From: DATAFF01 sp036257595
GTDB taxonomy: Bacteria > Pseudomonadota > Alphaproteobacteria > Rhizobiales > Aestuariivirgaceae
Assembly (NCBI GenBank): GCA_036257595.1
Contig: DATAFF010000022.1
Span: 1-63,883 of the forward strand
Direction of reading: 5' to 3'
Length of the DNA: 63,883 bases
This document shows, piece after piece, positions 26,601 through 35,867 of the stretch (position 1 is the first letter of the stretch; each line of letters starts with the position of its first letter). A program made the position numbers and the translations under genes. The notes under the pieces were generated by a model that saw only the letters and a list, made by a program, of their open reading frames with translations, had not been told where the DNA came from and made no database searches.

Positions 26601-27116
26601 GGCCTGCTGGTCATCCGCAATTTCGAGGTCCGCAACGAGGTGGCGCTGTCGAACATCAACGAGCAGGACCGCGCCAAGAAGCCGAGCGGCCCGCGCCGCG
26701 ACGGCCTCGCCTTCTCGCGGCTGACCCTGCCGTTCTCGGCCGATCAGCGGTTTGTCAGGATCGGCGACGCGCTGGTGCAGGGGCCGGAGATGGGTGCATC
26801 CGCCCAAGGCATCATTCGCAAGGTCGACGGGCGCATGGATATCGGCGGCACCATCATCCCGGCCTATGCGCTGAACGCTGCCTTGAGCGAGGTTCCGGTG
26901 CTGGGCGAAGTGCTGATGGGCGGGCGCGGCCAGGGCGTGTTCGGGCTGAATTTCGCCCTCCAGGGCACGATGCAGGACCCGCGCTTCGTGGTGAACCCGG
27001 TATCGGCGATCGCCCCGGGATTCCTCCGCCACCTGTTCTCGATCGGCGGTGGGGGTACCAATCCTGACGGCACGCCGGTCGGTCCCCGCAAGCCGCTGCG
27101 CGACCCGCGGGGCTGA
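23700..27116 (+). CDS. YhdP/AsmA-like large envelope protein (DUF3971 and AsmA C-terminal region)
   Basis: 1138 residues from TTG 23700; an in-frame stop just upstream rules out longer forms. One membrane helix (about 8-28) is followed by a very long beta-rich region with the repeating GxxxxxxG/hydrophobic pattern of AsmA-like proteins, e.g. LRLRDIKLRDEYGN-type strands near the start and GGRGQGVFGLNFALQGTMQDPRFVVNPVSAIAPGFLR at the end. That end segment is the usual terminus of the family. These proteins are inner-membrane anchored, span the periplasm and are implicated in phospholipid transport to the outer membrane. The exact substrate is not visible. Confidence 0.85.
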   Translation: MARRVGRYIAATTVVLASICVVIAAAFYWRLSQGPVELGFLTTTVQSRIGRLLPGVRAEISGVVLERDAESGEPRIRLRDIKLRDEYGNMIAAAPRAAVGVEGRALLAGGVNLRRLELIGPRILVRRKLDGSFQLGFGDPEAAPGGKGDHQGAVPPPAAVENAPNAIDVLMTQMSPRGGSAMAALEAVHIRQASLSVYDEANRAVWYAPQANLIFRRADYGFVLFTDARISSGAEPWRTEVVTTYRSESKTFNVSARIFDLVPADIADEVFALSQLAQVKLPLSGHAEIEFAEGGKILRGSAELSARAGRVGFPNYLADPILIDEGLIRVDYDPASGGLVIGNSSLLVDGRKASLAGRVDPRRDASGRLEAYAVAFSAKNINMDAFAGSHGLSLDSFDFKGVASIGERQLVVDDLVMMSGNTAVRLRGKFIGGSEAIGVYLAGRVRDLPEPMLKHLWPGVVAPGARSWFLENVTGGRISEGEFRIALPGDVLAAAFRRVPIPDEMVDMRFTAENVAGTYFKPLPPVSGVSLKARLRGNTFAVDTTGGVVTLPSGKRLAVRNGSMRAHDLAPTVTPATFAVEAQASAEALRELIDSPPFELATKAGLDGVQLNGNATVKFELDAKLGQGVPPEPHIRALTHIEDASFSGAVDGFDFSEGKIDIEVDDNGVKAHGPVIVGGQKASISWARSFNSTDKRDEVILDATLDDMARRKLGFDVSGFVQGPIKARVSGLIEGRKLVKADIDADLSRAYAFLDVIGWSRPPTAKTLASLSIDLTSPKAIVIKDLKISGKDLKIQGNIRIAPDGGIVEGTLPVVNLDDQTQVGLGIKTVEGVLNLSITGTTFDARRLISQMFMSSAPPPTAGIPVTVQAAVNRVYANRGEVIDNLNGQLEINNGVVQRADLTGQFISGGPVTLKITSGTQGTREMRVVGRDAGAALRASNLYSKVAGGSLEFSAVLDAGAQSGIQRGLLVIRNFEVRNEVALSNINEQDRAKKPSGPRRDGLAFSRLTLPFSADQRFVRIGDALVQGPEMGASAQGIIRKVDGRMDIGGTIIPAYALNAALSEVPVLGEVLMGGRGQGVFGLNFALQGTMQDPRFVVNPVSAIAPGFLRHLFSIGGGGTNPDGTPVGPRKPLRDPRG

Positions 27117-27122
27117 GATCAT

Positions 27123-27172
27123 CAGGCAGTAGGCAAGAGCTCCTACTCATTGCCTAGCCCCACTGCCTGACC
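27123..27172. repeat. Heptamer hairpin repeat, family A copy 3 (short)
   Basis: CAGGCAGTAGGCAAGAGCTC and TTGCCTAGCCCCACTGCCTGA form the arms, with core AAGAGCTCCTACTCA. It lies between the convergent ends of the YhdP-like gene (TGA 27114-27116) and tyrS (TGA at 27175-27177) and is the most eroded copy. Confidence 0.75.
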
Positions 27173-27174
27173 TT

Positions 27175-28419
27175 TCAGCGATCCCTGATCAGCACGTGCT
27201 TCTTCTTGCCGTAGGAGAGCTTGATCGCGCCTTGCGGGCCCAGCTGGGCGCGCGACAGCACCATCCGCTCGTCGCTGACGGTGACGTCATTGACCTTGAT
27301 GGCGCCGCCCTGAATTGCCCGCCTGGCCTCGCCGCGCGAATTGGCGAAACCGACCGCCACATTGGCCTCGAGAATATTGACGCCCGTTTGAAGATCGAGC
27401 GTGAAGCCTGGCAGGCCCTCGGCGCTCAGCCCCTGCTCGAAGGTCTGATGCGCCGTCTCGGCCGCCTTCTCGGCTTGCTCGCGGCCATGCAGCAGTGCCG
27501 TCGCCTCGCTCGCCAGCACCTTCTTTGCCTCGTTGATCTCGCTGCCGCCAAGCGCCGCGAGCCGCGCGATCTCCGGCAGCGGCAAAATGGTGAAGAGCTT
27601 GAGGAAGCGCCCGACGTCGTCGTCCTCGGTGTTGCGCCAGAATTGCCAGTAGTCATAGGGCGACAGCATGTCGGCATTGAGCCATACCGCCCCGGCAGCG
27701 GTCTTGCCCATCTTCGCCCCCGACGCGGTGGTCAGCAGCGGGCAGGTCAGGGCATGGAGCTGCGGCGTGCCGAGGCGGCGGCCGAGCTCGATGCCATTGA
27801 CGATATTGCCCCATTGGTCCGACCCGCCCATTTGCAGGATGCAGCCATGGCGCCGCGCCAGCTCGACGAAGTCGTAGGCCTGCAGGATCATGTAGTTGAA
27901 CTCGATGAAGGACAGCTCCTGCTCGCGCTCGAGCCTGACCTTGATCGATTCCATGGTGAGCATCCGGTTGACCGAGAAATGCCGGCCGACATCCCGCAGG
28001 AAGCTGATGTAATTGAGCGGGGTGAGCCACTCCGCATTGTCGACCATCAGCCCCTCGGAGCGGCCCTGGCCGAAGCTGATGAACCGGGAGAAGGACTGCA
28101 TGATCGACCGCTTGTTGGCTTCGATCTCCGCCACCGTCAGGATCTTGCGGGTCTCGTCGCGACCCGACGGGTCGCCCACCCGCGTCGTGCCGCCGCCCAT
28201 CAGCGCGATCGGCTTGCCGCCGAATTGCTGCAGCCAATACAGCATCATGATGGAAATAAGGCTGCCGACATGGAGCGACGGGGCGGTGCAGTCATAGCCG
28301 ACATAGGCGATCACTTCGCCGGCCCTCGCCTTGGCGTCGAGGCCTTCCGGATCGGAGCATTGGTAGATGTAGCCGCGCTCGTCGAGCACGCGCAGGAATT
28401 CGGAACTGAACTTGCTCAT
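27175..28419 (-). CDS. tyrS: Tyrosyl-tRNA synthetase
   Basis: 414 residues. Class I synthetase with the HIGH-type motif LHVGSL near residue 50, GGGTTRVGDPSGRDETR, the tRNA/tyrosine-binding MGGSDQWGNIVNGIEL, and the KMSKS-type loop reading KMGKT. The C-terminal S4-like RNA-binding domain ends in LSYGKKKHVLIRD. It charges tRNA-Tyr. Divergent from anmK with about 65 bp between starts, an arrangement common in alphaproteobacteria. Confidence 0.97.
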   Translation of the reverse strand: MSKFSSEFLRVLDERGYIYQCSDPEGLDAKARAGEVIAYVGYDCTAPSLHVGSLISIMMLYWLQQFGGKPIALMGGGTTRVGDPSGRDETRKILTVAEIEANKRSIMQSFSRFISFGQGRSEGLMVDNAEWLTPLNYISFLRDVGRHFSVNRMLTMESIKVRLEREQELSFIEFNYMILQAYDFVELARRHGCILQMGGSDQWGNIVNGIELGRRLGTPQLHALTCPLLTTASGAKMGKTAAGAVWLNADMLSPYDYWQFWRNTEDDDVGRFLKLFTILPLPEIARLAALGGSEINEAKKVLASEATALLHGREQAEKAAETAHQTFEQGLSAEGLPGFTLDLQTGVNILEANVAVGFANSRGEARRAIQGGAIKVNDVTVSDERMVLSRAQLGPQGAIKLSYGKKKHVLIRDR

Positions 28420-28485
28420 TCTGGTGGTCCGGTGCAGTCTTGCCGCGGGCTTCTAGCGCATGCTGCGAAAAAAGTGAAATCTGAT

Positions 28486-29592
28486 ATGGCGGAACTCCTG
28501 ACGGCACTCGGCGTGATGAGCGGAACCTCGATGGACGGCGTCGACATCGCCCTGCTCACCACTGACGGCGAGGAGACCGCCGAGCGCGGGCCGTTTTTCA
28601 GCCAGCCCTATCCCGCCGCAATCCGGGCGCGGATTGCCGATGCCCTCAACGAGGCGCGCGAGATCAAGGAGCGGACCGAGCGGCCGGCCAGCCTGGCGAC
28701 CCTTGAAGGTGAACTCACCGCCATCCATGGCGAGGCGATCCGCAACTATCTGAGCCGCATGGGGATCGAACGCTCGTCGATCGACGTCATCGGCTACCAC
28801 GGCCATACGGTCTTGCACCGGCCCGAGCAGCGGCTGACCGTGCAGCTCGGCGATGGCGCAATGCTGGCGCGGCTCACCGGGCGCGCGGTGGTCAACGATC
28901 TGAGAGCCGCCGATGTCCAGGCCGGCGGCGAGGGCGCGCCGCTCGCCCCGGTGTATCACCGGGTCCTGGCTGCGCGGGCTCCCGAACGGCCGGTGGCGTT
29001 CGTCAATATCGGCGGCGTCGCCAATGTCACCTGGGTCGGCCGCGACGGGGCGCTGCTCGCCTTCGACTGTGGGCCGGGCAATGCGCTGATGGATGATTGG
29101 GCGATGCGCCACACCGGCCAGCCCGTCGATATCGATGGGGCGCTGGCGCGGTCCGGAACGGCTGACGAGGCTGTGTTGCGGACCTTTCTCTTGAGCGGCT
29201 TTCTTGAACGGCCGGCGCCGAAATCGCTCGATCGCGGCGATTTCACCCTGGAGCCGGTGGAGCACCTGTCACCGGCCGACGGCGCCGCCACGCTGGCCCG
29301 CCTGACGGCAGCCACGATTGCCCGCGCCGCTTCCTGGTTTCCCGAGCAGCCGACCTGGTGGATCGTTTGCGGCGGCGGACGGCGCAACCGCTTCCTGATG
29401 GAGCTGCTGGCCTGGCATCTCACCGCCCCGGTGGCACCTGCCGAAGCGCTCGGCCTTGATGGCGATGCGATCGAGGCGGAAGCCTGGGCCTATCTCGCGG
29501 TGAGGAGCCTGAAGGGTCTGCCGATTACCTTCCCGACCACGACGCGGGCGCCGCAGCCGATGACCGGCGGGGTGCTGCATCAAAGGTCGTGA
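28486..29592 (+). CDS. anmK: Anhydro-N-acetylmuramic acid kinase
   Basis: 368 residues from ATG 28486. The frame is open far upstream across tyrS, but the protein clearly starts at MAELLTALGVMSGTSMDGVDIALL. Other marks are DVIGYHGHTVLHRPE, VVNDLRAADVQAGGEGAPLAPVYH, VAFVNIGGVANVTWVG, FDCGPGNALMDDW and the C-terminal GGGRRN nucleotide motif. It phosphorylates and opens anhydro-MurNAc released from recycled peptidoglycan. The ribosome site is weak. Confidence 0.96.
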   Translation: MAELLTALGVMSGTSMDGVDIALLTTDGEETAERGPFFSQPYPAAIRARIADALNEAREIKERTERPASLATLEGELTAIHGEAIRNYLSRMGIERSSIDVIGYHGHTVLHRPEQRLTVQLGDGAMLARLTGRAVVNDLRAADVQAGGEGAPLAPVYHRVLAARAPERPVAFVNIGGVANVTWVGRDGALLAFDCGPGNALMDDWAMRHTGQPVDIDGALARSGTADEAVLRTFLLSGFLERPAPKSLDRGDFTLEPVEHLSPADGAATLARLTAATIARAASWFPEQPTWWIVCGGGRRNRFLMELLAWHLTAPVAPAEALGLDGDAIEAEAWAYLAVRSLKGLPITFPTTTRAPQPMTGGVLHQRS

Positions 29593-29597
29593 GAGCC

Positions 29598-30245
29598 TCA
29601 GCCGTTGCTGCTCATGCGGCGATCGAGGTAGGTGCTGCACACCTCGACCAGCTCGTCCGTCTTGTCCTGGAAGAAGTGATTGGCCCCCGGAATGACCTTG
29701 TGATCGATCTTGATGCCGCGCTGGGTCTTGAGCTTCGACACCAGGCTGTTGACCGCCTCGGGCGGGGTCACGACATCCTTCTCGCCATGGACGAACAGGC
29801 CGGAGGCCGGGCAGGGGGCAAGGAACGAGAAATCATAATGCTTGGCGAGCGGCGCGACCGAGATGAAGCCGGTCACCTCCGGCCGCCGCATCAGCAGCTG
29901 CATGGAGATCCAGGCGCCGAACGACACGCCGACGAGCCAGCAGATGCGGGTCTCGCGATTGAAAGACTGCAGCCAGTCCAGCGCCGAGGCAGCGTCCGAC
30001 AGCTCGCCGGCACCGTTCTCGAACAGACCTTGGCTCCGTCCCACCCCGCGGAAATTGAACCGCAGCACCGAGAAGCCGCGTTCGGCGAACATATAGTAGA
30101 GCGAATGAACGATGGGATTGTTCATGGTCCCGCCAAATTGCGGGTGGGGATGCAGCAACAGCGCAATCGGCGCGCCGGGCTCCTTGGCCTTCGTGTATCG
30201 ACCTTCGATACGTCCGGCGGGCCCACTGAAAATCACTTCCGGCAT
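29598..30245 (-). CDS. Alpha/beta hydrolase (dienelactone hydrolase-like)
   Basis: 215 residues from ATG 30243-30245, where MPEVIFSGPAGRIEGRY is the usual start of the family; the frame is open for 58 more codons upstream. Marks are ALLLHPHPQFGGTMNN, FRGVGRSQG, the nucleophile elbow GVSFGAWIS (Ser in G-x-S-x-G), a likely acid in HGEKDVVTPP and a late His in PGANHFF. Substrate is unknown. It ends 5 bp from the convergent anmK stop and is divergent from the suf regulator. Confidence 0.85.
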   Translation of the reverse strand: MPEVIFSGPAGRIEGRYTKAKEPGAPIALLLHPHPQFGGTMNNPIVHSLYYMFAERGFSVLRFNFRGVGRSQGLFENGAGELSDAASALDWLQSFNRETRICWLVGVSFGAWISMQLLMRRPEVTGFISVAPLAKHYDFSFLAPCPASGLFVHGEKDVVTPPEAVNSLVSKLKTQRGIKIDHKVIPGANHFFQDKTDELVEVCSTYLDRRMSSNG

Positions 30246-30308
30246 GTCGCGGTGAACCTGTCTTGGGCAGTTGCGACAAATGTCGCGGGGGCCCGTTCCT
30301 GAGATTTG

Positions 30309-30337
30309 TTGACTAGCGGGCTTGGTCTTTCTATATC
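30309..30337 (+). promoter_or_regulatory. Candidate promoter of the rrf2-suf operon
   Basis: TTGACT at 30309-30314 and TATATC at 30332-30337, spaced 17 bp, upstream of a leader of roughly 105 nt. In related bacteria the first gene product (IscR/RirA type) represses this promoter. The direct repeat GAATTCA near 30413 and 30440 lies in the leader, but I cannot assign it as an operator. Confidence 0.6.
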
Positions 30338-30449
30338 GCTCTTTAGAATGTTTCGAGGGTGCCCGTCGGGCACCTGCAACGCTTGCCGGGTCATACACGG
30401 GTGGCGCTCGAGAATTCAAGGATTTCCGCGTGATGATCGGAATTCAGCC

Positions 30450-30917
30450 ATGAAGCTGTCGACCAAGGGCCGCTACGCCGTGATGGCGATGGCCGATATT
30501 GCCTTGAATGCCACTGGTAGACCGGTGCCGTTGGGCGATGTCGCCCACCGCCAGGGGATCAGCCAGGAGTATCTGGAGCAGCTTTTCGCTAAACTCAGGC
30601 GTGCAAATCTGGTCGAGAGCGCCCGCGGGCCGGGGGGCGGCTACACCCTGTCCCGCGAGCCCGACGACATCTGGATTGCCGAGATCGTCCAGGCGGTCGA
30701 CGAACCGCTTCAGGTGACCCGCTGCCAGGGCGATGCCATCGATGGCTGCGTCAATGGCGAGAAATGCGTCACCCACGAGCTGTGGGCGGCGCTCGGCCGC
30801 CAGATCCTGGGCTTCCTCTCGGCAATCACCCTGGGCGACGTGGTCAATCGCCGCAATCTCGCGCTCGAGGCCTCGGTGCGCCGGGCAATGGCCCATCCCG
30901 TTCGAACAATGGCGTGA
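30450..30917 (+). CDS. iscR: Rrf2-family iron-sulfur regulator (IscR-like)
   Basis: 155 residues. An N-terminal winged helix (MKLSTKGRYAVMAMADIAL ... ISQEYLEQLFAKLRRANLVESARGPGGGYTLSR) is followed by the cluster-binding loop C92-x7-C100-x5-C106 with H109 close behind. The first Cys spacing is two longer than in E. coli IscR. It likely binds a [2Fe-2S] or related cluster and represses the suf genes downstream when clusters are plentiful. ATG 30450 is chosen because homologues begin MKLSTKGRYA. Confidence 0.9.
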   Translation: MKLSTKGRYAVMAMADIALNATGRPVPLGDVAHRQGISQEYLEQLFAKLRRANLVESARGPGGGYTLSREPDDIWIAEIVQAVDEPLQVTRCQGDAIDGCVNGEKCVTHELWAALGRQILGFLSAITLGDVVNRRNLALEASVRRAMAHPVRTMA

Positions 30918-30923
30918 TTCCGC

Positions 30924-32048
30924 TTGGACAATACGCGCACATATCTCGACCACAATGCGTCGAGCCCGCTCCGGCCGAAAGCTCGGCAGGCGATGATTGC
31001 CGCCCTCGATGCGAGCGGCAACGCCTCGTCGGTTCATGGCGAGGGGCGGGGTGCCCGCGAGCTTGTCGAGGCCGCAAGGGAGGAGATTGCCGCAGCTTTT
31101 GCCGTGCCGCCGCGGTCGGTGGTGTTCACCTCGGGCGGCACCGAGGCCAATGCGCTGGCGCTGCGCGGCATCGCGGCCGACCGCATCATCATCTCTGCCG
31201 TCGAGCACCCCTCGATTCATGCCGCGGCTGGACAATCCGGCCGGCTTATCGAGCACCTTCCGGTCGATGGCTGCGGCATTGTCGCGCTGACCGCGCTCGA
31301 GCGCTTGCTGTCGAACGGACCGGAAAACACCTTGGTCTCGCTGATGCTCGCCAACAACGAGACCGGCGCGATCCAGCCGGTGGCCGAGGCCGCGCGCCTG
31401 GCGCATGCGCGAGGCGCAATCGTCCATTGCGATGCCGCTCAGGCAGTCGGGCGGGTCGCGGTCGACTGGCATGCGCTCGGCGTCGATCTCATGACGCTCT
31501 CGGCCCACAAATTCGGTGGTCCGCAGGGCATCGGCGCATTGCTCGTCAAGCCCGGCACACCGCTGGCGCCGCTGATCGGCGGCGGTGGGCAGGAATTCCA
31601 TCTGCGGGGAGGAACCGAAAACGTCGCGGCGATTTGCGGTATGGCCGCGGCGCTGAAGCCGGCGCTCGACGATGCCGCCGATGCGATGGCGGCGTGGCGC
31701 GATCTTTTCGAGTCGCGTCTCAAGGCAGTATCTCCGGGGGTGCGGGTCTTTGCCGAGGAGGTTCAGCGATTGCCGAACACCAGCTGCTTCGCGCTCGACG
31801 GTTTGCTGGCCGAGACAGCGGTCATGGCGCTCGATCTCCACGGCATTGCGGTTTCGTCCGGCTCGGCCTGCTCGTCCGGCAAGGTGGGGCCTTCGCACGT
31901 TCTCGAGGCGATGGGCGTGCCGGCGGGTCTCGCCAGGGCGGCGCTCAGGGTGAGCCTCGGCTGGAACACCACGGAGAGGGATCTGACGCGGATCATCGAG
32001 GCCTGGAGCGAGCTCGTGTCGCGCCCGGCCGCGCGGTCCGCAGCATAG
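30924..32048 (+). CDS. Class I (NifS/IscS-type) cysteine desulfurase
   Basis: 374 residues from TTG 30924, six bases after the regulator. PLP enzyme: YLDHNASSPLRPKAR start, GGTEANALAL, LMLANNETGAIQPV, HCDAAQAVGRV, PLP lysine in LSAHKFGGPQG and the mobile-loop cysteine in SSGSACSSGKVGPSHVL. It removes sulfur from cysteine for Fe-S assembly. A separate SufS lies four genes downstream, so this operon carries two cysteine desulfurases of different classes. Confidence 0.93.
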   Translation: MDNTRTYLDHNASSPLRPKARQAMIAALDASGNASSVHGEGRGARELVEAAREEIAAAFAVPPRSVVFTSGGTEANALALRGIAADRIIISAVEHPSIHAAAGQSGRLIEHLPVDGCGIVALTALERLLSNGPENTLVSLMLANNETGAIQPVAEAARLAHARGAIVHCDAAQAVGRVAVDWHALGVDLMTLSAHKFGGPQGIGALLVKPGTPLAPLIGGGGQEFHLRGGTENVAAICGMAAALKPALDDAADAMAAWRDLFESRLKAVSPGVRVFAEEVQRLPNTSCFALDGLLAETAVMALDLHGIAVSSGSACSSGKVGPSHVLEAMGVPAGLARAALRVSLGWNTTERDLTRIIEAWSELVSRPAARSAA

Positions 32049-32066
32049 CAAGCATGAGAAGGCATA

Positions 32067-33580
<1,514 letters not shown>

Positions 33581-33581
<1 letters not shown>

Positions 33582-33799
33582 TGGAAGACACGACCAATCT
33601 GGTCCTTGAGCATCTGCGTGCGATCAGGTCGGATATCGCTCGCCTCGCCAATCGGATGGATACGATGGGCGCCGAACTCACGGCGATCCGCCAGCACCTT
33701 GGGGGAGTGGTCACGATCCAGGATCACGACCACGGAGATATCGCGGAGATCAAGTCTAGGCTCGACAGGATAGAGCGGCGATTGGAGCTGACGGAGTAG
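33581..33799 (+). CDS. Small coiled-coil protein inserted between sufB and sufC
   Basis: 72 residues beginning MEDTTNLVLEHLRAIRSDIARLANRMD. The heptad pattern of hydrophobic residues (about 6-40 and again 52-72) predicts two helices or a coiled coil around a short HDHGD turn. TGATG couples it to sufB, and it ends just before sufC. Small proteins of this style occur widely in Hyphomicrobiales, sometimes next to toxin genes, but I know of no Suf role. Either it modulates SufBCD or it is a recent guest that kept the operon intact. Confidence 0.7.
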
Positions 33800-33810
33800 T
33801 GGAACAAGTT

Positions 33811-34572
33811 ATGGGAATTCTCGAGATCAAAGACCTTCATGTGAAGCTCGCCGATGAGGACAAGGTCATCCTCGACGGGCTGTCGCTCATCGTGAGGCCT
33901 GGCGAGGTCCACGCCATCATGGGGCCGAACGGCTCGGGCAAGTCGACGCTCTCCTACGTGCTGGCGGGGCGCGAGGGCTATGAGGTGACCGGCGGCGAGG
34001 TGCTGCTCGATGGCGAGGATCTTCTCGCCATGGAGCCGAATGAGCGTGCCGCCAGGGGCGTCTTCCTCGCCTTCCAATATCCGATCGAGATCCCGGGCGT
34101 CGCCACCATGCAGTTCCTCAAGGTGGCGCTCAATGCTCAGCGCAAGGCGCGCGGCGAGCCCGAGATGTCGACGCCCGAATTCATGCGGCTGATCCGCGAC
34201 CGCGCCCAGCGGCTCGGCATCTCGCCGGAGATGCTCAAGCGGCCGGTCAATGTCGGCTTCTCGGGCGGCGAGAAGAAGCGCGCCGAGATCCTGCAGATGG
34301 CGGTGCTGGAGCCGAGCATGTGCATCATGGACGAGACCGATTCGGGTCTCGACATCGACGCCCTGCGGATCGTCGCTGACGGCGTCAACGGGCTGCGCAG
34401 CCCGGACCGCGCGATGATCGTGATCACCCACTATCAGCGCCTCCTCGAATATATCGTGCCCGACCGAGTGCATGTCCTGTCGCAGGGACGGATCGTCAAA
34501 TCCGGCGACAAGTCGCTGGCCCTCGAGCTCGAGGAGCGCGGCTATGCCGATTACGGCAGGGATGCGGCGTGA
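33811..34572 (+). CDS. sufC: Fe-S assembly ATPase SufC
   Basis: 253 residues from ATG 33811, matching the family start MGILEIKDLHV; GTG 33799 is possible. ABC-type ATPase: Walker A GPNGSGKST, Q-loop FQYPIEIPGV, signature FSGGEKKRAEILQM, Walker B with CIMDETDSGLDIDAL and the switch His in ITHYQRLL. It powers the SufBCD scaffold. TGA overlaps the sufD start. Confidence 0.97.
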   Translation: MGILEIKDLHVKLADEDKVILDGLSLIVRPGEVHAIMGPNGSGKSTLSYVLAGREGYEVTGGEVLLDGEDLLAMEPNERAARGVFLAFQYPIEIPGVATMQFLKVALNAQRKARGEPEMSTPEFMRLIRDRAQRLGISPEMLKRPVNVGFSGGEKKRAEILQMAVLEPSMCIMDETDSGLDIDALRIVADGVNGLRSPDRAMIVITHYQRLLEYIVPDRVHVLSQGRIVKSGDKSLALELEERGYADYGRDAA

Positions 34573-35867
34573 TGAACATGCCCATCCGCAACACCACCGC
34601 CGAGGCGGCGTATCTCCAGGCCGGCCAGGCCATGGTCGTCTCGCCGGCGCGGCGGGCGGCTTTCGACCGCTTCATGGCGAGCGGGCTGCCGCATCGCCGC
34701 ATGGAGGACTGGCGCTGGACGGATCTGAAGCAACTGCTGGCACGCCCGTTCCCGCCGGCCGCGCCGGTATTGACCGAAGCCCGAACGGTTGAGCGGTTGG
34801 TTGCACTGTCGCCTTTCGAAGGCGTGCCGCGGGCGCGGCTGGTGATTGCCGACGGGGTCTACCGGCCCGAGCTTTCCGAGCTGCCGGTCACCGCCGGCGT
34901 CTCCGTCAGGCTGCTTTCCGATCCGACGCCGATCGATGCCGACGATCCGCTGCTGCTCCTCAACACCGCCTTCTTCACCGGCGGGCTGAAAATCGAAGTG
35001 GCGGCCGGCGAGAACGTCACGCTGCCGGTGGAGATCGTGAGCGTGAACAGCGGCGAGCGGGCGGAAAGCTTTGCGCCGCGGATCGAGGTCGCGATCGGCG
35101 ACGGCGCCGCGCTCACGCTTGTCGAGACCCATCTCGGCATTGACGGCAGCTATGTCGCCCTGCCGCTCACCCTGGCGATGCTCGGCGCCGGCGCCCGGCT
35201 CGACCGCATCAAGGTCCAGGAGGATGCGGCGCGCGCCTATCATTTGGCCAATGCCCATATCGATCTCGGCGCCGAGGCCACCTTGCGCGATTTCACCTTC
35301 ACCATCGGCGCTGCCGTCACCCGCAATCAGGGCTTCGTCACCTTCTCGGGCGAGGGTAGCGATGCACGCGTGACCGGCAGCTATCTCCTGCATGACCGCC
35401 AGCATTGCGACACCCGATTGGTGATCGACCACGCGGTGCCGCGCTGCACCAGCCGCGAGATCTTCAAATGCGTCGTCGACGAGGAGGCGCGCGGCATCTT
35501 CCAGGGCAAGGTCATCGTGCGCCCCAATGCGCAGAAGACCGACGGCAAGCAGTCGAGCCATGCGCTGCTGCTCAGCCCGACGGCCGAGTTCGATGCCAAG
35601 CCGGAGCTCGAGATCTTCGCCGACGATGTGATTTGCGGTCATGGCGCGACCGCCGGCGATCTCGAGGAGGATCACGTCTTCTATCTGAGGTCACGCGGCA
35701 TCCCGGAGGACCGCGCCAGGAGCATGCTGATCACCGCCTTCATCGCCGAGGCCTTCGACGATGTCACCGACGAGCGGCTGCGCGACGGCCTCGCCGCCCG
35801 GGCCGAAGGCTGGCTCGATCGGCAGCGCCGAACCGCCGACGCGGAGGGGATGGACAGTGATGGCTGA
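34572..35867 (+). CDS. sufD: Fe-S assembly protein SufD
   Basis: 431 residues from ATG 34572, coupled to sufC. The N-terminal helical part (RMEDWRWTDLKQLL) is followed by the beta-helix shared with SufB, with CTSREIFKCVVDEEARGIFQGKVIVRPNAQKTDGKQSSHALLLSP and the closing DLEEDHVFYLRSRGIPEDRARSMLITAFIAEAFDDV. It pairs with SufB and SufC. Overlaps the sufS start by 8 bp. Confidence 0.96.
   Translation: MNMPIRNTTAEAAYLQAGQAMVVSPARRAAFDRFMASGLPHRRMEDWRWTDLKQLLARPFPPAAPVLTEARTVERLVALSPFEGVPRARLVIADGVYRPELSELPVTAGVSVRLLSDPTPIDADDPLLLLNTAFFTGGLKIEVAAGENVTLPVEIVSVNSGERAESFAPRIEVAIGDGAALTLVETHLGIDGSYVALPLTLAMLGAGARLDRIKVQEDAARAYHLANAHIDLGAEATLRDFTFTIGAAVTRNQGFVTFSGEGSDARVTGSYLLHDRQHCDTRLVIDHAVPRCTSREIFKCVVDEEARGIFQGKVIVRPNAQKTDGKQSSHALLLSPTAEFDAKPELEIFADDVICGHGATAGDLEEDHVFYLRSRGIPEDRARSMLITAFIAEAFDDVTDERLRDGLAARAEGWLDRQRRTADAEGMDSDG

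Noticed and set aside
25041..27122. 693-codon open frame opposite the YhdP-like gene
   Set aside because: Antisense shadow in high-GC sequence; no recognisable domains and the opposite strand reads as a conserved-type protein.
27196..28485. N-terminal extension of AnmK across tyrS (apparent 798-residue protein)
   Set aside because: The extension is antisense to tyrS. AnmK homology starts at MAELLTALGVMSGTSMDGVD, so no fusion exists.
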